Part shown: positions 7,996-14,590 of the stretch, in pieces
Position numbering within the stretch: the first letter of the stretch is position 1
Layout: every line of letters starts with the position of its first letter
Assembly: GCA_910577515.1 (NCBI GenBank)
Contig: CAJTLW010000002.1
Location: 62,001 to 126,000 of the forward strand
Length of the DNA: 64,000 nucleotides
Origin: an uncultured Vampirovibrio sp.
GTDB lineage: Bacteria; Cyanobacteriota; Vampirovibrionia; Gastranaerophilales; Gastranaerophilaceae
Reading direction: 5' to 3'
Translations under genes and position numbers: made by a program
Notes under the pieces: model-generated
Database searches by the model: none
The model's input: the letters and a program-made list of their open reading frames with translations, nothing else
Told to the model about the DNA's origin: nothing

Positions 7996-8080
7996 GGGCG
8001 CGTGGCGAAATTGGTAGACGCACCAGATTTAGGATCTGGCGCAGCAATGCATGGGGGTTCGATTCCCTTCGCGCCCACCA
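7996..8080 (+). tRNA. tRNA-Leu (anticodon UAG)
   Basis: 85 bases. Acceptor stem GGGCGCG (7996-8002) pairs with CGCGCCC (8070-8076), then discriminator A and an encoded CCA. The anticodon stem CCAGA/TCTGG closes the loop TTTAGGA, giving anticodon UAG (reads CUN). A long variable arm typical of leucine tRNA is present, and the T arm contains GGTTCGATTCC. A TTGACT box at 7945 with TAAATT 17 bases later may be its promoter. The last bases are repeated at 8998-9016, marking an integration site. Confidence 0.96.
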
Positions 8081-8085
8081 CTAAA
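8067..8085 (+). repeat. Direct repeat, left copy (att-like, tRNA 3' end)
   Basis: 19 bases covering the end of the tRNA-Leu T stem, acceptor stem, CCA and five flanking bases; identical to 8998-9016. Confidence 0.85.
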
Positions 8086-8090
8086 GAATT

Positions 8091-8113
8091 AAAGACCTTT
8101 TAAGGTCTTTTTT
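8091..8113 (+). terminator. Terminator after tRNA-Leu
   Basis: AAAGACCTT (8091-8099) pairs with AAGGTCTTT (8102-8110), then more T. It lies inside the proposed insert and now ends the tRNA transcript. Confidence 0.75.
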
Positions 8114-8234
8114 ATTTCGCTGAATAAAACTTGTCCTACCGGATTTTTCTACAAACAAACAAACAGTGGTAGGGAAGAAATTTTATCATTAAAAAGATAA
8201 TACTTATGCTATTTTAATATAAAGGATTATAGCT

Positions 8235-8930
8235 ATGGTGTATATAATACTTGCAGCGATAATTGCGGCGGCTTATAGATTTATTAATTTTATAATAGGA
8301 TATAGATACTATAATGAGAGTGATTATTGTCAAAGCACCAATAATTCTTATCTTTCAGTATATTTTGATAAAGGGCTTAGTGGAGAGTACAAGTTGTATC
8401 AGTATTTGCAACCATTTGAGTTAACTGGTTGCAAGTTCCTGTTTAATTTATATATCCCAAGAGATAATGGTAAAACATCTGAAATAGATGTTGTTATGTT
8501 CCATCCTAAAGGATTATTTGTTATTGAAAGCAAGAATTATAGCGGTTGGATATTTGGGAATGAAAATAATAAGCAGTGGACTCAAACGCTACCTGTCGGC
8601 CGGAGAAGAAGCCATAAAGAACGTTTTTATAACCCGATAATGCAAAATGCAACACATATAAGGGCAATCAGAAAGTATATTGACGATACTATTCCTGTAT
8701 ATTCAGCAATCGCATTTTCAAATAAATGTACTCTAAAAAATGTTACGGTTAAAAGCGGTGTCATACTAACTTATTATAGTGATTTGCAAAAAGATATTGA
8801 ATATAAGTTATCCAAAATAAACAACTATACAATGACCCAAGAATTGATGAACGAAACTTATAACAAGTTATCACAATATGCCAATGTGGATGCTTCTACA
8901 AGGCTTCAACATATTCGCAACTGCAGATAA
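8235..8930 (+). CDS. NERD (nuclease-related) domain protein
   Basis: 231 residues. An N-terminal hydrophobic segment (about residues 2-21) probably anchors it in the membrane. The NERD signature follows: GLSGEYKLYQYL (about 55-66), then SEIDVVMFHPKGLFVIESKN and GWIFG...KQWTQ. The Glu, Asp and ExK spacing is that of the restriction-endonuclease-like PD-(D/E)XK fold; NERD proteins are predicted nucleases whose biology is mostly unknown, often found on plasmids and islands. An AAAGGAT ribosome site lies 7-8 bases before the ATG. An inverted repeat (CCTACC 8135-8140 with GGTAGG 8168-8173) sits in the leader. It is the only gene between the two tRNA-Leu 3'-end repeats, which suggests arrival by integration and perhaps a defence role; that role is inference. 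Confidence 0.85.
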   Translation: MVYIILAAIIAAAYRFINFIIGYRYYNESDYCQSTNNSYLSVYFDKGLSGEYKLYQYLQPFELTGCKFLFNLYIPRDNGKTSEIDVVMFHPKGLFVIESKNYSGWIFGNENNKQWTQTLPVGRRRSHKERFYNPIMQNATHIRAIRKYIDDTIPVYSAIAFSNKCTLKNVTVKSGVILTYYSDLQKDIEYKLSKINNYTMTQELMNETYNKLSQYANVDASTRLQHIRNCR

Positions 8931-8997
8931 TTTCTTGTTCCCATTGTCTTCATTTTTATTGGCAAATTATACGCAGACAGCTTTTATTCGGCGGGGT

Positions 8998-9016
8998 CTT
9001 CGCGCCCACCACTAAA
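8998..9016 (+). repeat. Direct repeat, right copy (att-like)
   Basis: Perfect copy of the last 14 bases of tRNA-Leu(UAG) plus five flanking bases. No complete tRNA precedes it: the bases upstream (GCGGGGT) do not continue the T arm. Confidence 0.85.
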
Positions 9017-9041
9017 AGAAGGTTTTATGCCTTCTTTTTTT
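9015..9041. terminator. Hairpin terminator, possibly bidirectional
   Basis: AAAGAAGG (9015-9022) pairs with CCTTCTTT (9030-9037), followed by T on the plus strand; on the minus strand it is followed by a shorter T run and lies 15 bases beyond the stop of the convergent antiporter gene. It may be the original tRNA-Leu terminator, displaced by the insert. Confidence 0.7.
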
Positions 9042-9055
9042 ATTGCACTTTGCTC

Positions 9056-10369
9056 TTATAACACTGCAATCAGTGCGGCGATGATGAGGGCTGTGTTGAA
9101 GTGGATAAATGTCGGTATACAAGTATCTTTTATATGGTTGTGCTGGTTATCTGCATTTAAACCAGCTGTTGGCCCGAGTGTCGTATCAGAAGCAGGTGAG
9201 CCTGCATCGCCGAGTGCTGATGCTGCACAAAGCAGTATTATACTTTGCGGAGCTGAAAAACCGAGTTTTAAGCATAATGGCATAAATAAAACAGCTAAAA
9301 TCGGGATTGTTCCGAAGGATGAACCTATACCTATTGTTATAATTAGGCCTATAAATAACATAGCAGCGGCTGCAAGCAATTTGGAATTTTGGATAAATGG
9401 TAATATTGAATTTATCAGGTTTTCAATTCCGCCTGTTTCCTTTAAAACAAGCGCATATCCGGCACAAACAAGCATAACAAAAGCAATGTAGCCCATTAAG
9501 CCGACACCTTCATTAATCAAAAAATCCATATTTTTGTGCGAAACAGCTCTTAGTCCAAATATTACAATAAGTCCGCAAAGCGCCCCAAGCGGTAAAGAAC
9601 CGCTTAAAAGCTGAACAATTAAGGTGATTATTGCCCCCAAAAGAGTTATTAAATGCTTTTTTTCAAATTTTAAGCCATTATTATTTTGTACTAAACTGCT
9701 CTCCAGGCTGCAATTTTCAACAGCTTTATACTGTCTTGGTTTTCTGTAAGTTACAAAAATTGCAACTAAAAGTGCTATAAACATAGCAAAACCCAAAACC
9801 CAGCTGGATTTCCAAACATCCTGTTTTAAAACTTCCATGCCATTATTTGTCATATTGTCTGCAATAAGCCCTTGGAATATAAGCCCAAACCCTGCAGGGA
9901 TAGCTATATAAGGTGCTTTTAAGCCAAAAGCAAGAGAACAAGCAATTATTCTTCTATCAAGCATCAATTTGTTCATCAAAGGCAGCAGAGGCGGAATTAA
10001 AATCGGGATAAAAGCAATGTGAACGGGGATTAAATTTTGTGACATTATTGAAATCAAAATAAGTATTGCAATTAGAAGATATTTGTTATTTTTAATAAAA
10101 TGTGATATTTTAATTGCAATAATTTTGGCTAATCCCGTATGTGTCATTGCTGCTGCAAGTGTCCCTAAAAGAATATAGCTCAGTGCAGTTTCGGAATTTT
10201 GCCCCATCCCTGAGATGAACAAGTTCATTATTTTGTCTATGGGCATTTTAGAAATTAATCCTGCAACGATTGAGCTTATCATCAAGGAAAACAAAACATT
10301 AACCTTAAAAACACATAATAAGCAAAGGATAATAACAGATATTAAAACAGGATTAAACAATAATTCCAT
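9056..10369 (-). CDS. Na+/H+ antiporter family permease (YuiF/NhaC-like)
   Basis: 437 residues and almost entirely hydrophobic, with about eleven membrane segments. The C-terminal signature GSSFGTIPILAVLFMPLC ... SALGDAGSPASDTTLGPT is that of the ion-transporter superfamily members annotated as Na+/H+ antiporter or as YuiF-like histidine/cation permease. A central loop (around residues 205-235) is cytoplasmic and charged. The substrate cannot be set from sequence. I chose the ATG at 10369 rather than an upstream start: it begins right at the first membrane segment, and on the minus strand an extended -10 (TG-a-TAAGAT) ends six bases before it, pointing to a leaderless mRNA. The gene's 5' end abuts a truncated phage gene, so its promoter region may have been formed or altered by that insertion. 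Confidence 0.8.
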   Translation of the reverse strand: MELLFNPVLISVIILCLLCVFKVNVLFSLMISSIVAGLISKMPIDKIMNLFISGMGQNSETALSYILLGTLAAAMTHTGLAKIIAIKISHFIKNNKYLLIAILILISIMSQNLIPVHIAFIPILIPPLLPLMNKLMLDRRIIACSLAFGLKAPYIAIPAGFGLIFQGLIADNMTNNGMEVLKQDVWKSSWVLGFAMFIALLVAIFVTYRKPRQYKAVENCSLESSLVQNNNGLKFEKKHLITLLGAIITLIVQLLSGSLPLGALCGLIVIFGLRAVSHKNMDFLINEGVGLMGYIAFVMLVCAGYALVLKETGGIENLINSILPFIQNSKLLAAAAMLFIGLIITIGIGSSFGTIPILAVLFMPLCLKLGFSAPQSIILLCAASALGDAGSPASDTTLGPTAGLNADNQHNHIKDTCIPTFIHFNTALIIAALIAVL

Positions 10370-10388
10370 GGTAAAAATCTTATCATAA

Positions 10389-11462
10389 AAAGCGTCTTTA
10401 ATTAATACCTTTATTTGTGTTCCTGTTATTATTGACCACAAAGATTTTATTAATCCTGATGATGTTGTCGGAAAAATTCAAAACATTTGGTTTTCCCCTG
10501 AAGATGGGTGGTATTGGTGCAGCGGGATTATAACGGATGATAAAGCTATTGAATTAATTGAAGAAGGCTATAATGTTTCCTGTCAATATACAATAACAGA
10601 ATATATAGAAAACCTTGAAAACAAACTCCACAACGGCAACCCTTACGATAAAGAAATTCTCAACGGAGTTTTTGAACACCTTGCAATCGTTAAAAACCCG
10701 CGATATGAAGGCGCATTCATTGCGGCAAATGCGTATATAGCAAGCAATGGCGGTAAAGGTTCAGGAAACTTTGACCATGACGGCAGACCCGGACAAGTTG
10801 GCGGAAGTTCCCAAGATACTGAAGCAAAAAGCTATTATAACGAAAAAACAAAAACAATTGAGCTAAAGGGTGACGAGCTTGGTTCCTCTGATGAAGAAAT
10901 CAGAGAAAAAGGGCTTGAATATTTCAAAAAGCACTATCAGGGTAAAACATTTAATAATCCAAAGTTAGAAAAAGTTTTATTTAGTGCACCAGGCATTAAA
11001 AAATTTAAAAAAAATAGTGCTGATATACATAAAATCAAAGCTATTCCTGCACTTAAAGATATTATTGAAAAGGGGGAATATAAAGGACCTGAAACCCTCA
11101 AGCATCCAAGAGAAGATGGCATTGTAAAATTTCATCGCATAAATCACAATGTTTCGATTGATGGCGAGATAGAAAATATGTCAATACTAATAGCTGAGGA
11201 TAAGAATGGTAACAGGTTTTATAACCTTAATAATCGCACTTATACAGCAGAAAACTCCTCAAGGGGTAATCACGCTAAGGGCGAAGCCAATGAGGAGTTT
11301 CATATAAATATTATAGCATCCAATTCAACTGATTTCAACCCTATTGATTTTATAAACGAATTAGATAAAGGAGGACAAATGGACGAAAAATTAAAAGAAC
11401 TCTGTGCAGGCTTAGTGAATGCTTTTATAAAAGCGAAAAACGAATCAGGCAAAAAAAGATAG
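10389..11462 (+). pseudogene. 5'-truncated phage head-maturation (DUF2213-like) gene with nuclease-like C-terminus
   Basis: A 357-codon frame open from 10389 to the stop at 11462 but with no usable start codon until about 11178, so it is a decapitated gene. The N-terminal half has phage prohead protease/DUF2213 features: a Val-Ile-Ile-Asp-His-Lys motif, WFSPEDGWYWCSGIITDDKA, Val-Ser-Cys-Gln-Tyr, and GVFEHLAIVKNPRYEGA (the His, Asp/Asn and Ser-bearing stretches of that family). It is followed by the linker GKGSGNFDHDGRPGQVGGSS, which often joins such proteases to a C-terminal effector domain in phage polyproteins. The C-terminal 200 residues (FHRINHNVSIDGE, then AEDKNGNRFYNLNN) resemble the barnase/EndoU/RelE-like nuclease domains of phage polyvalent proteins. 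An internal AAAGGAGG followed by ATG at 11379 could start a 27-residue product. Upstream stop is TAA at 10386. Confidence 0.75.
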
Positions 11463-11490
11463 AAATTGTGTGTCAATTGTATTTTGCAAT

Positions 11491-12762
11491 TTATTTAACA
11501 TTAAGGGATTTTTGAAAACTGTCAAAGGTTAAAAAATTATTTTGGGAGTTTTTAGCTTTCTCTTTTTGTTCCTGATTATATCTGTACTGGGTAAATGCTC
11601 TTGAAATTCCTGCAACAAAAAGCCCCATAACGGCAATTGAAAATGCAAAAGGAACGGCGCCTATTATTGTTTTTTTGCTCACAAGGCTTTTAAATTCTTT
11701 ATTAATATCTGTTTTATTTTCCTTTGCAAGTCTTTGTGCAATTTCAGATAACTCAGAAAATTTCTTAACGTTTAAATTACTGTCTATTATTTCCTTATAT
11801 CCCTTTTTATCCTTTAAAATTTTCTTAAACCCTTTTTCTAAAAGCTCACTTCCCGTTATAACGTAAAACCCTACAAGTGGATAGCGAAAAAGTGTTTCTA
11901 GGAAATTTTGTTTTCCTCTGTCATGCGCTGCTTTAAAATACCCCAAGCCCCCTATTAAAACACACGCTGTAAGCTGCCCGTGTCCAAGACCAAGTTTTCC
12001 GTTATTATCTGCAAAATCAAGTGAAAAATATTTATTTACCGTCTTCCTTGCTTTTTCATTATTTTTGAACAAAACATCCCCCGGGGTTAAAATAAAATCT
12101 GTTAGTTTTTGGATGGTTTTTGAATTTTCCCCCTTCTTTAAAACAAGAAGAGAAAGCCCGACAAGTCCTGCAAATGCTGCCCCTGCTCCGATTATATTTT
12201 TTATAGCGCTGTTTTTAACCTTATCTTGCTTTTGCTTATCCTCATTTTTTTCTTTTGATTTATTTAAATTTGCAATATTATCAAAATCCGCCTGTTTAAA
12301 AAGCTTTAAAGTAAAAAGATTTTTGAAAAAATTCAGTGTATATTCTGTTAGTGGTATAAACATAGAACTCAGTGCTATAGCAGCCTTTACAGGTTTGATT
12401 TTATTTAGTTCCTCTTGTCTTAAAGTACTGTTTTTAAGAGTTTCGAGCGGTTTTGAAATTTGTTTGGATAAATTTGTATCCAAACCTTTGGAATATGCTT
12501 TTCTAAAGATTTTCTCACCGATGAAAGTCGGGCAGTAATAAACAAGCATACTTTCTGAAAGCTCTAAAAAACCCATATCAAAAAAATCAGCCTTAGACCT
12601 GGAAAACACTGCCTTTGGGGCAAAATTCGTTAAAGTATCCTGAATAAATCTTGAATTCGCCAGGCTTGCCCCGCCTTTTGCTTCTTGTTTTTGAAGGTGG
12701 TTTGCAACTGGTTTTATATATGAAGGTAAATTTTGAACTAATTTATTTTGAATTGATGTCAT
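11491..12762 (-). CDS. Unknown multi-pass membrane protein under Trp attenuator
   Basis: 423 residues; I do not recognise the family. Hydrophobic segments at about residues 126-146, 187-208, 263-276, 292-305 and 365-387 suggest four or five membrane passes; a lysine-rich stretch (about 165-185) and a charged C-terminal tail (about 393-415) would face the cytoplasm. The ATG at 12762 has an AAAGGA ribosome site ten bases upstream; a longer frame to 12810 would enter the terminator hairpin and is rejected. Upstream on the same strand are, in order, a promoter, a 19-codon leader peptide with Trp-Trp-Trp, alternative hairpins and a terminator, so expression should rise when charged tRNA-Trp is scarce. 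With the divergent trpR-like and trpB genes this points to a role in tryptophan or indole supply, for example uptake. That role is inference from context only. Confidence 0.7.
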   Translation of the reverse strand: MTSIQNKLVQNLPSYIKPVANHLQKQEAKGGASLANSRFIQDTLTNFAPKAVFSRSKADFFDMGFLELSESMLVYYCPTFIGEKIFRKAYSKGLDTNLSKQISKPLETLKNSTLRQEELNKIKPVKAAIALSSMFIPLTEYTLNFFKNLFTLKLFKQADFDNIANLNKSKEKNEDKQKQDKVKNSAIKNIIGAGAAFAGLVGLSLLVLKKGENSKTIQKLTDFILTPGDVLFKNNEKARKTVNKYFSLDFADNNGKLGLGHGQLTACVLIGGLGYFKAAHDRGKQNFLETLFRYPLVGFYVITGSELLEKGFKKILKDKKGYKEIIDSNLNVKKFSELSEIAQRLAKENKTDINKEFKSLVSKKTIIGAVPFAFSIAVMGLFVAGISRAFTQYRYNQEQKEKAKNSQNNFLTFDSFQKSLNVK

Positions 12763-12792
12763 TTTATTTTTTCCTTTAAATTTATACAAACT

Positions 12793-12825
12793 AAAAAGAC
12801 TCTGTTTCAAACTGTTAACAGAGTC
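12793..12825 (-). terminator. Attenuator terminator hairpin (regions 3:4)
   Basis: On the minus strand GACTCTGTT (12825-12817) pairs perfectly with AACAGAGTC (12806-12798), loop of ten bases, followed by five T. It lies between the leader peptide and the start of the membrane protein gene, inside one transcription unit. Confidence 0.85.
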
Positions 12826-12874
12826 CTTTATTTGTATAAATTAAAATCAACAATATCATAGGTTATAGGGCCTG

Positions 12875-12934
12875 TTAACATATTAACAAGCGCCACCACC
12901 AAATTAAATTTTTATTGTTGAAATTCAACATCAT
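12875..12934 (-). CDS. Trp leader peptide (19 residues)
   Basis: Translates as MMLNFNNKNLIWWWRLLIC then TAA. Three consecutive TGG codons in a 19-codon reading frame are very unlikely by chance. A GAAGGA ribosome site lies seven bases before the first ATG, and a perfect promoter lies just upstream. It is a sensor of tRNA-Trp charging and should have no function as a peptide. It is too short for routine gene calling. Confidence 0.85.
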   Translation of the reverse strand: MMLNFNNKNLIWWWRLLIC

Positions 12935-12953
12935 ATTTTTTCCTTCGTTTGTA

Positions 12954-12982
12954 TAAATACTCTAAAATTATTTTTTTGTCAA
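12954..12982 (-). promoter_or_regulatory. Promoter of the attenuated leader
   Basis: On the minus strand TTGACA (12982-12977), 17-base spacer, TATTTA (12959-12954). Transcription should begin about 13 bases before the leader peptide ATG. The -35 box lies six bases from an inverted repeat that overlaps the divergent trpR-like promoter. Confidence 0.75.
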
Positions 12983-12987
12983 TTACT

Positions 12988-13011
12988 TTTGTTTCTATTG
13001 ACAGAAACAAA
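12988..13011. promoter_or_regulatory. Candidate TrpR operator between divergent promoters
   Basis: A perfect 9-base inverted repeat, TTTGTTTCT (12988-12996) and AGAAACAAA (13003-13011), with a six-base centre. The -35 box of the trpR-like gene sits across its centre and right arm. A further half-site, AGAAACAA, is at 13039-13046 next to the ribosome site. Binding there would block the trpR-like promoter and could affect the divergent one six bases away. The sequence is unlike the Escherichia coli trp operator, so binding by this repressor is inference. Confidence 0.55.
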
Positions 13012-13026
13012 ATTTTATATTATTAT
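12998..13026 (+). promoter_or_regulatory. Promoter of the trpR-like/trpB unit
   Basis: TTGACA (12998-13003), exact 17-base spacer, TATTAT (13021-13026). The start codon of the trpR-like gene is 29 bases beyond the -10 box. Confidence 0.75.
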
Positions 13027-13054
13027 GTTACTATACATAGAAACAAGGATTAAA

Positions 13055-13309
13055 ATGGAATCAATATTAGAAATTTCTCAAGCAATAAAGCAGCTAAAAT
13101 CTAATAAAGAAATATACAGTTTTTTGCAGGAAATATTGACGCAGGCAGAATTGATAGATTTATCCAAGCGATGGCGTATTTTAAAGATGTTAAATGAAGG
13201 CCACACACAGCGTGACATTGCAAAATCTTTAAATGTAAGCCTTTGTAAAATCACGCGCGGGTCGCAAATTATCAATGATAAAAACGCTGTTTGTACAAAA
13301 TATCTTTAG
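13055..13309 (+). CDS. TrpR-family repressor
   Basis: 84 residues, all helical. The helix-turn-helix RWRILKMLNEGHTQRDIAKS then LNVSLCKITRGSQII matches TrpR closely, including the Ile-Thr-Arg-Gly-Ser of the recognition helix (TITRGS in Escherichia coli TrpR) that touches the operator and corepressor. The related YerC/YecD proteins usually have a different ending, so TrpR is the better name. TrpR binds DNA as a dimer when loaded with L-tryptophan. The frame could begin at 12989, but the ATG at 13055 has an AAGGA site seven bases upstream and the longer form would cross the promoter. It is 15 bases upstream of trpB, so the two form an operon. It is likely autoregulated through the inverted repeat at 12988-13011. 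Confidence 0.85.
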   Translation: MESILEISQAIKQLKSNKEIYSFLQEILTQAELIDLSKRWRILKMLNEGHTQRDIAKSLNVSLCKITRGSQIINDKNAVCTKYL

Positions 13310-13324
13310 AAAGGATAAATAGTA

Positions 13325-14524
13325 ATGGAAACATTAACAAATAATATGGCACAAAAAGAAGGCTACTTCGGTATTTATGGCGGCCAATATATAAATGAAG
13401 AATTAAAAGCTGAATTTGATAATATCTATGAACAATTCTTAAAACTTACAAGCGACGATGCATTTCAAAATGAATTGAAGGATTTATTGGAACATTTTAG
13501 CTGCCGTCCCACTCCTGTTTATTTTGCAAAAAATTTATCTGAAAAATTCGGGTGTGATATTTATCTTAAACGTGAAGATTTAAACCACACGGGCGCACAC
13601 AAGATAAACCACAGTCTTGGTGAAGTTTTGCTTGCAAAAAAAATCGGCAAAAAGAAAGTGATTGCAGAAACAGGTGCGGGCCAGCATGGTGTTGCAATTG
13701 CAACATCTGCAGCTTTGCTTGGGCTTGAATGCGATATTTATATGGGCGAAGTTGATATCCAAAAGGCGATGCCGAATGTTAACAGAATGAAAATTTTGGG
13801 GGCAAATGTTATACCTGTATATTCAGGTCAAAAAACTTTAAAAGAAGCGGTAGATGCTGCCTTTGAAGCTTATCAAAAAGAATATAAAACTGCCCTTTAT
13901 ACAATAGGTTCAGTTGTAGGGCCTCACCCATTCCCTACTATTGTCGAATATTTCCAATCCGTTATCGGTAAAGAATCAAGAGAACAGTTTTTAAAAATGA
14001 CAGGTACACTTCCTGATTGCGTTATAGCCTGTGTTGGCGGAGGTTCAAATTCCATAGGTATGTTTGATGGTTTTATAGAAGATAAAGAAGTTAAAATCTA
14101 TGGGGTTGAGCCTTTAGGTAAAGGTGAAAAAATCGGCGAAAATGCTGCATCTTTAACATACGGAAGGGAAGGAATACTCCACGGGTTTAAATGTTTGCTG
14201 TTGCAAAATGATGATAACACAGTAGCAGATGCATATAGTGTTGCAAGCGGTCTTGATTACCCCGGTGTCGGCCCCAAGCACTGTTATTTAAAAGATATTG
14301 GCCGTGTAGAATATAAAACAATAAATGATAAAGAAGCAATTGATGCATTTTATGAATTATCAAGAACAGAGGGGATTATCCCTGCTCTTGAAAGTTCGCA
14401 TGCTATAGCATACGGGCTTAAAATTGCAAAAGAAAACCAAGGTAAAAAAATACTTATAAGCCTTTCTGGCCGGGGTGATAAAGATATAGAATTTGTTCTT
14501 GAAAATTATCCGAAAACATTTTAA
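13325..14524 (+). CDS. trpB: Tryptophan synthase beta chain
   Basis: 399 residues, the standard length for TrpB1. Joins indole and L-serine to make L-tryptophan using PLP. Key parts: YFGIYGGQYI at the N-terminus, RPTPVYFA, LKREDLNHTGAHKIN with the PLP lysine, the ETGAGQHGVA substrate loop, the phosphate-binding CVGGGSNSIGMF, and the C-terminal SLSGRGDKD. An AAAGGA ribosome site lies before the ATG. There is no trpA or other trp gene next to it. A beta subunit without a neighbouring alpha subunit can still use free indole, so indole salvage is possible; trpA may also lie elsewhere. It is co-transcribed with the TrpR-like repressor, 15 bases upstream. Confidence 0.95.
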   Translation: METLTNNMAQKEGYFGIYGGQYINEELKAEFDNIYEQFLKLTSDDAFQNELKDLLEHFSCRPTPVYFAKNLSEKFGCDIYLKREDLNHTGAHKINHSLGEVLLAKKIGKKKVIAETGAGQHGVAIATSAALLGLECDIYMGEVDIQKAMPNVNRMKILGANVIPVYSGQKTLKEAVDAAFEAYQKEYKTALYTIGSVVGPHPFPTIVEYFQSVIGKESREQFLKMTGTLPDCVIACVGGGSNSIGMFDGFIEDKEVKIYGVEPLGKGEKIGENAASLTYGREGILHGFKCLLLQNDDNTVADAYSVASGLDYPGVGPKHCYLKDIGRVEYKTINDKEAIDAFYELSRTEGIIPALESSHAIAYGLKIAKENQGKKILISLSGRGDKDIEFVLENYPKTF

Positions 14525-14542
14525 TTAAAATATAAAATTTGC

Positions 14543-14572
14543 ATCCCCGCCTGTTTTAAATACGGCGGGGAT
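14543..14572. terminator. Terminator hairpin between convergent genes
   Basis: ATCCCCGCC (14543-14551) pairs with GGCGGGGAT (14564-14572). The T-rich tail is weak on both strands, but its position, 18 bases after trpB and 19 bases from the convergent dehydrogenase stop, fits a shared terminator. Confidence 0.65.
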
Positions 14573-14590
14573 ATCTTTATGATAAATATT

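Larger units (their letters stand above)
8067..9016 (+). mobile_element. Small tRNA-targeted genomic insert carrying a NERD gene
   Basis: A 19-base perfect direct repeat, CTTCGCGCCCACCACTAAA, occurs at 8067-8085 (the 3' end of tRNA-Leu plus flank) and at 8998-9016. This is the classic mark of site-specific integration into a tRNA 3' end, with the tRNA restored by the element. The insert is about 930 bases and has a single gene (NERD domain). No integrase is encoded within, so the element is either a remnant after deletion or a satellite mobilised in trans. Each repeat copy is followed by its own hairpin terminator, at 8091 and 9015. Integration is inferred from the repeat; I have not seen an empty site. 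Confidence 0.65.
12793..12934 (-). promoter_or_regulatory. Tryptophan transcription attenuator
   Basis: All parts of an enterobacterial-style attenuator are visible on the minus strand. Region 1 TGTTAA overlaps the end of the leader peptide and can pair with TTAACA in region 2 (6 bp, four-base loop). Region 2, TGTTAACAG at 12880-12872, can instead pair over 9 bp with CTGTTAACA in region 3 (12821-12813) to form an antiterminator. Region 3 can pair with region 4 to form the terminator at 12793-12825. A ribosome stalled at the three Trp codons would cover region 1 and free region 2, so the antiterminator forms; a ribosome at the stop codon would cover region 2 and allow termination. The pairing is seen in the sequence; the mechanism is inferred from the known trp model. 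Confidence 0.8.

Noticed and set aside
9027..9491. Plus-strand 154-codon frame at the end of the antiporter
   Set aside because: Antisense to the conserved C-terminal antiporter motifs and starts in a terminator.
12793..12825. Hairpin as a simple terminator of an upstream minus-strand gene
   Set aside because: The only upstream minus-strand frame is the Trp-rich leader peptide, and a promoter lies just before it, so attenuation explains the site better.
12989..13309. 106-codon form of the TrpR-like protein
   Set aside because: It would begin upstream of the -10 box of its own promoter; ATG at 13055 has an AAGGA site.
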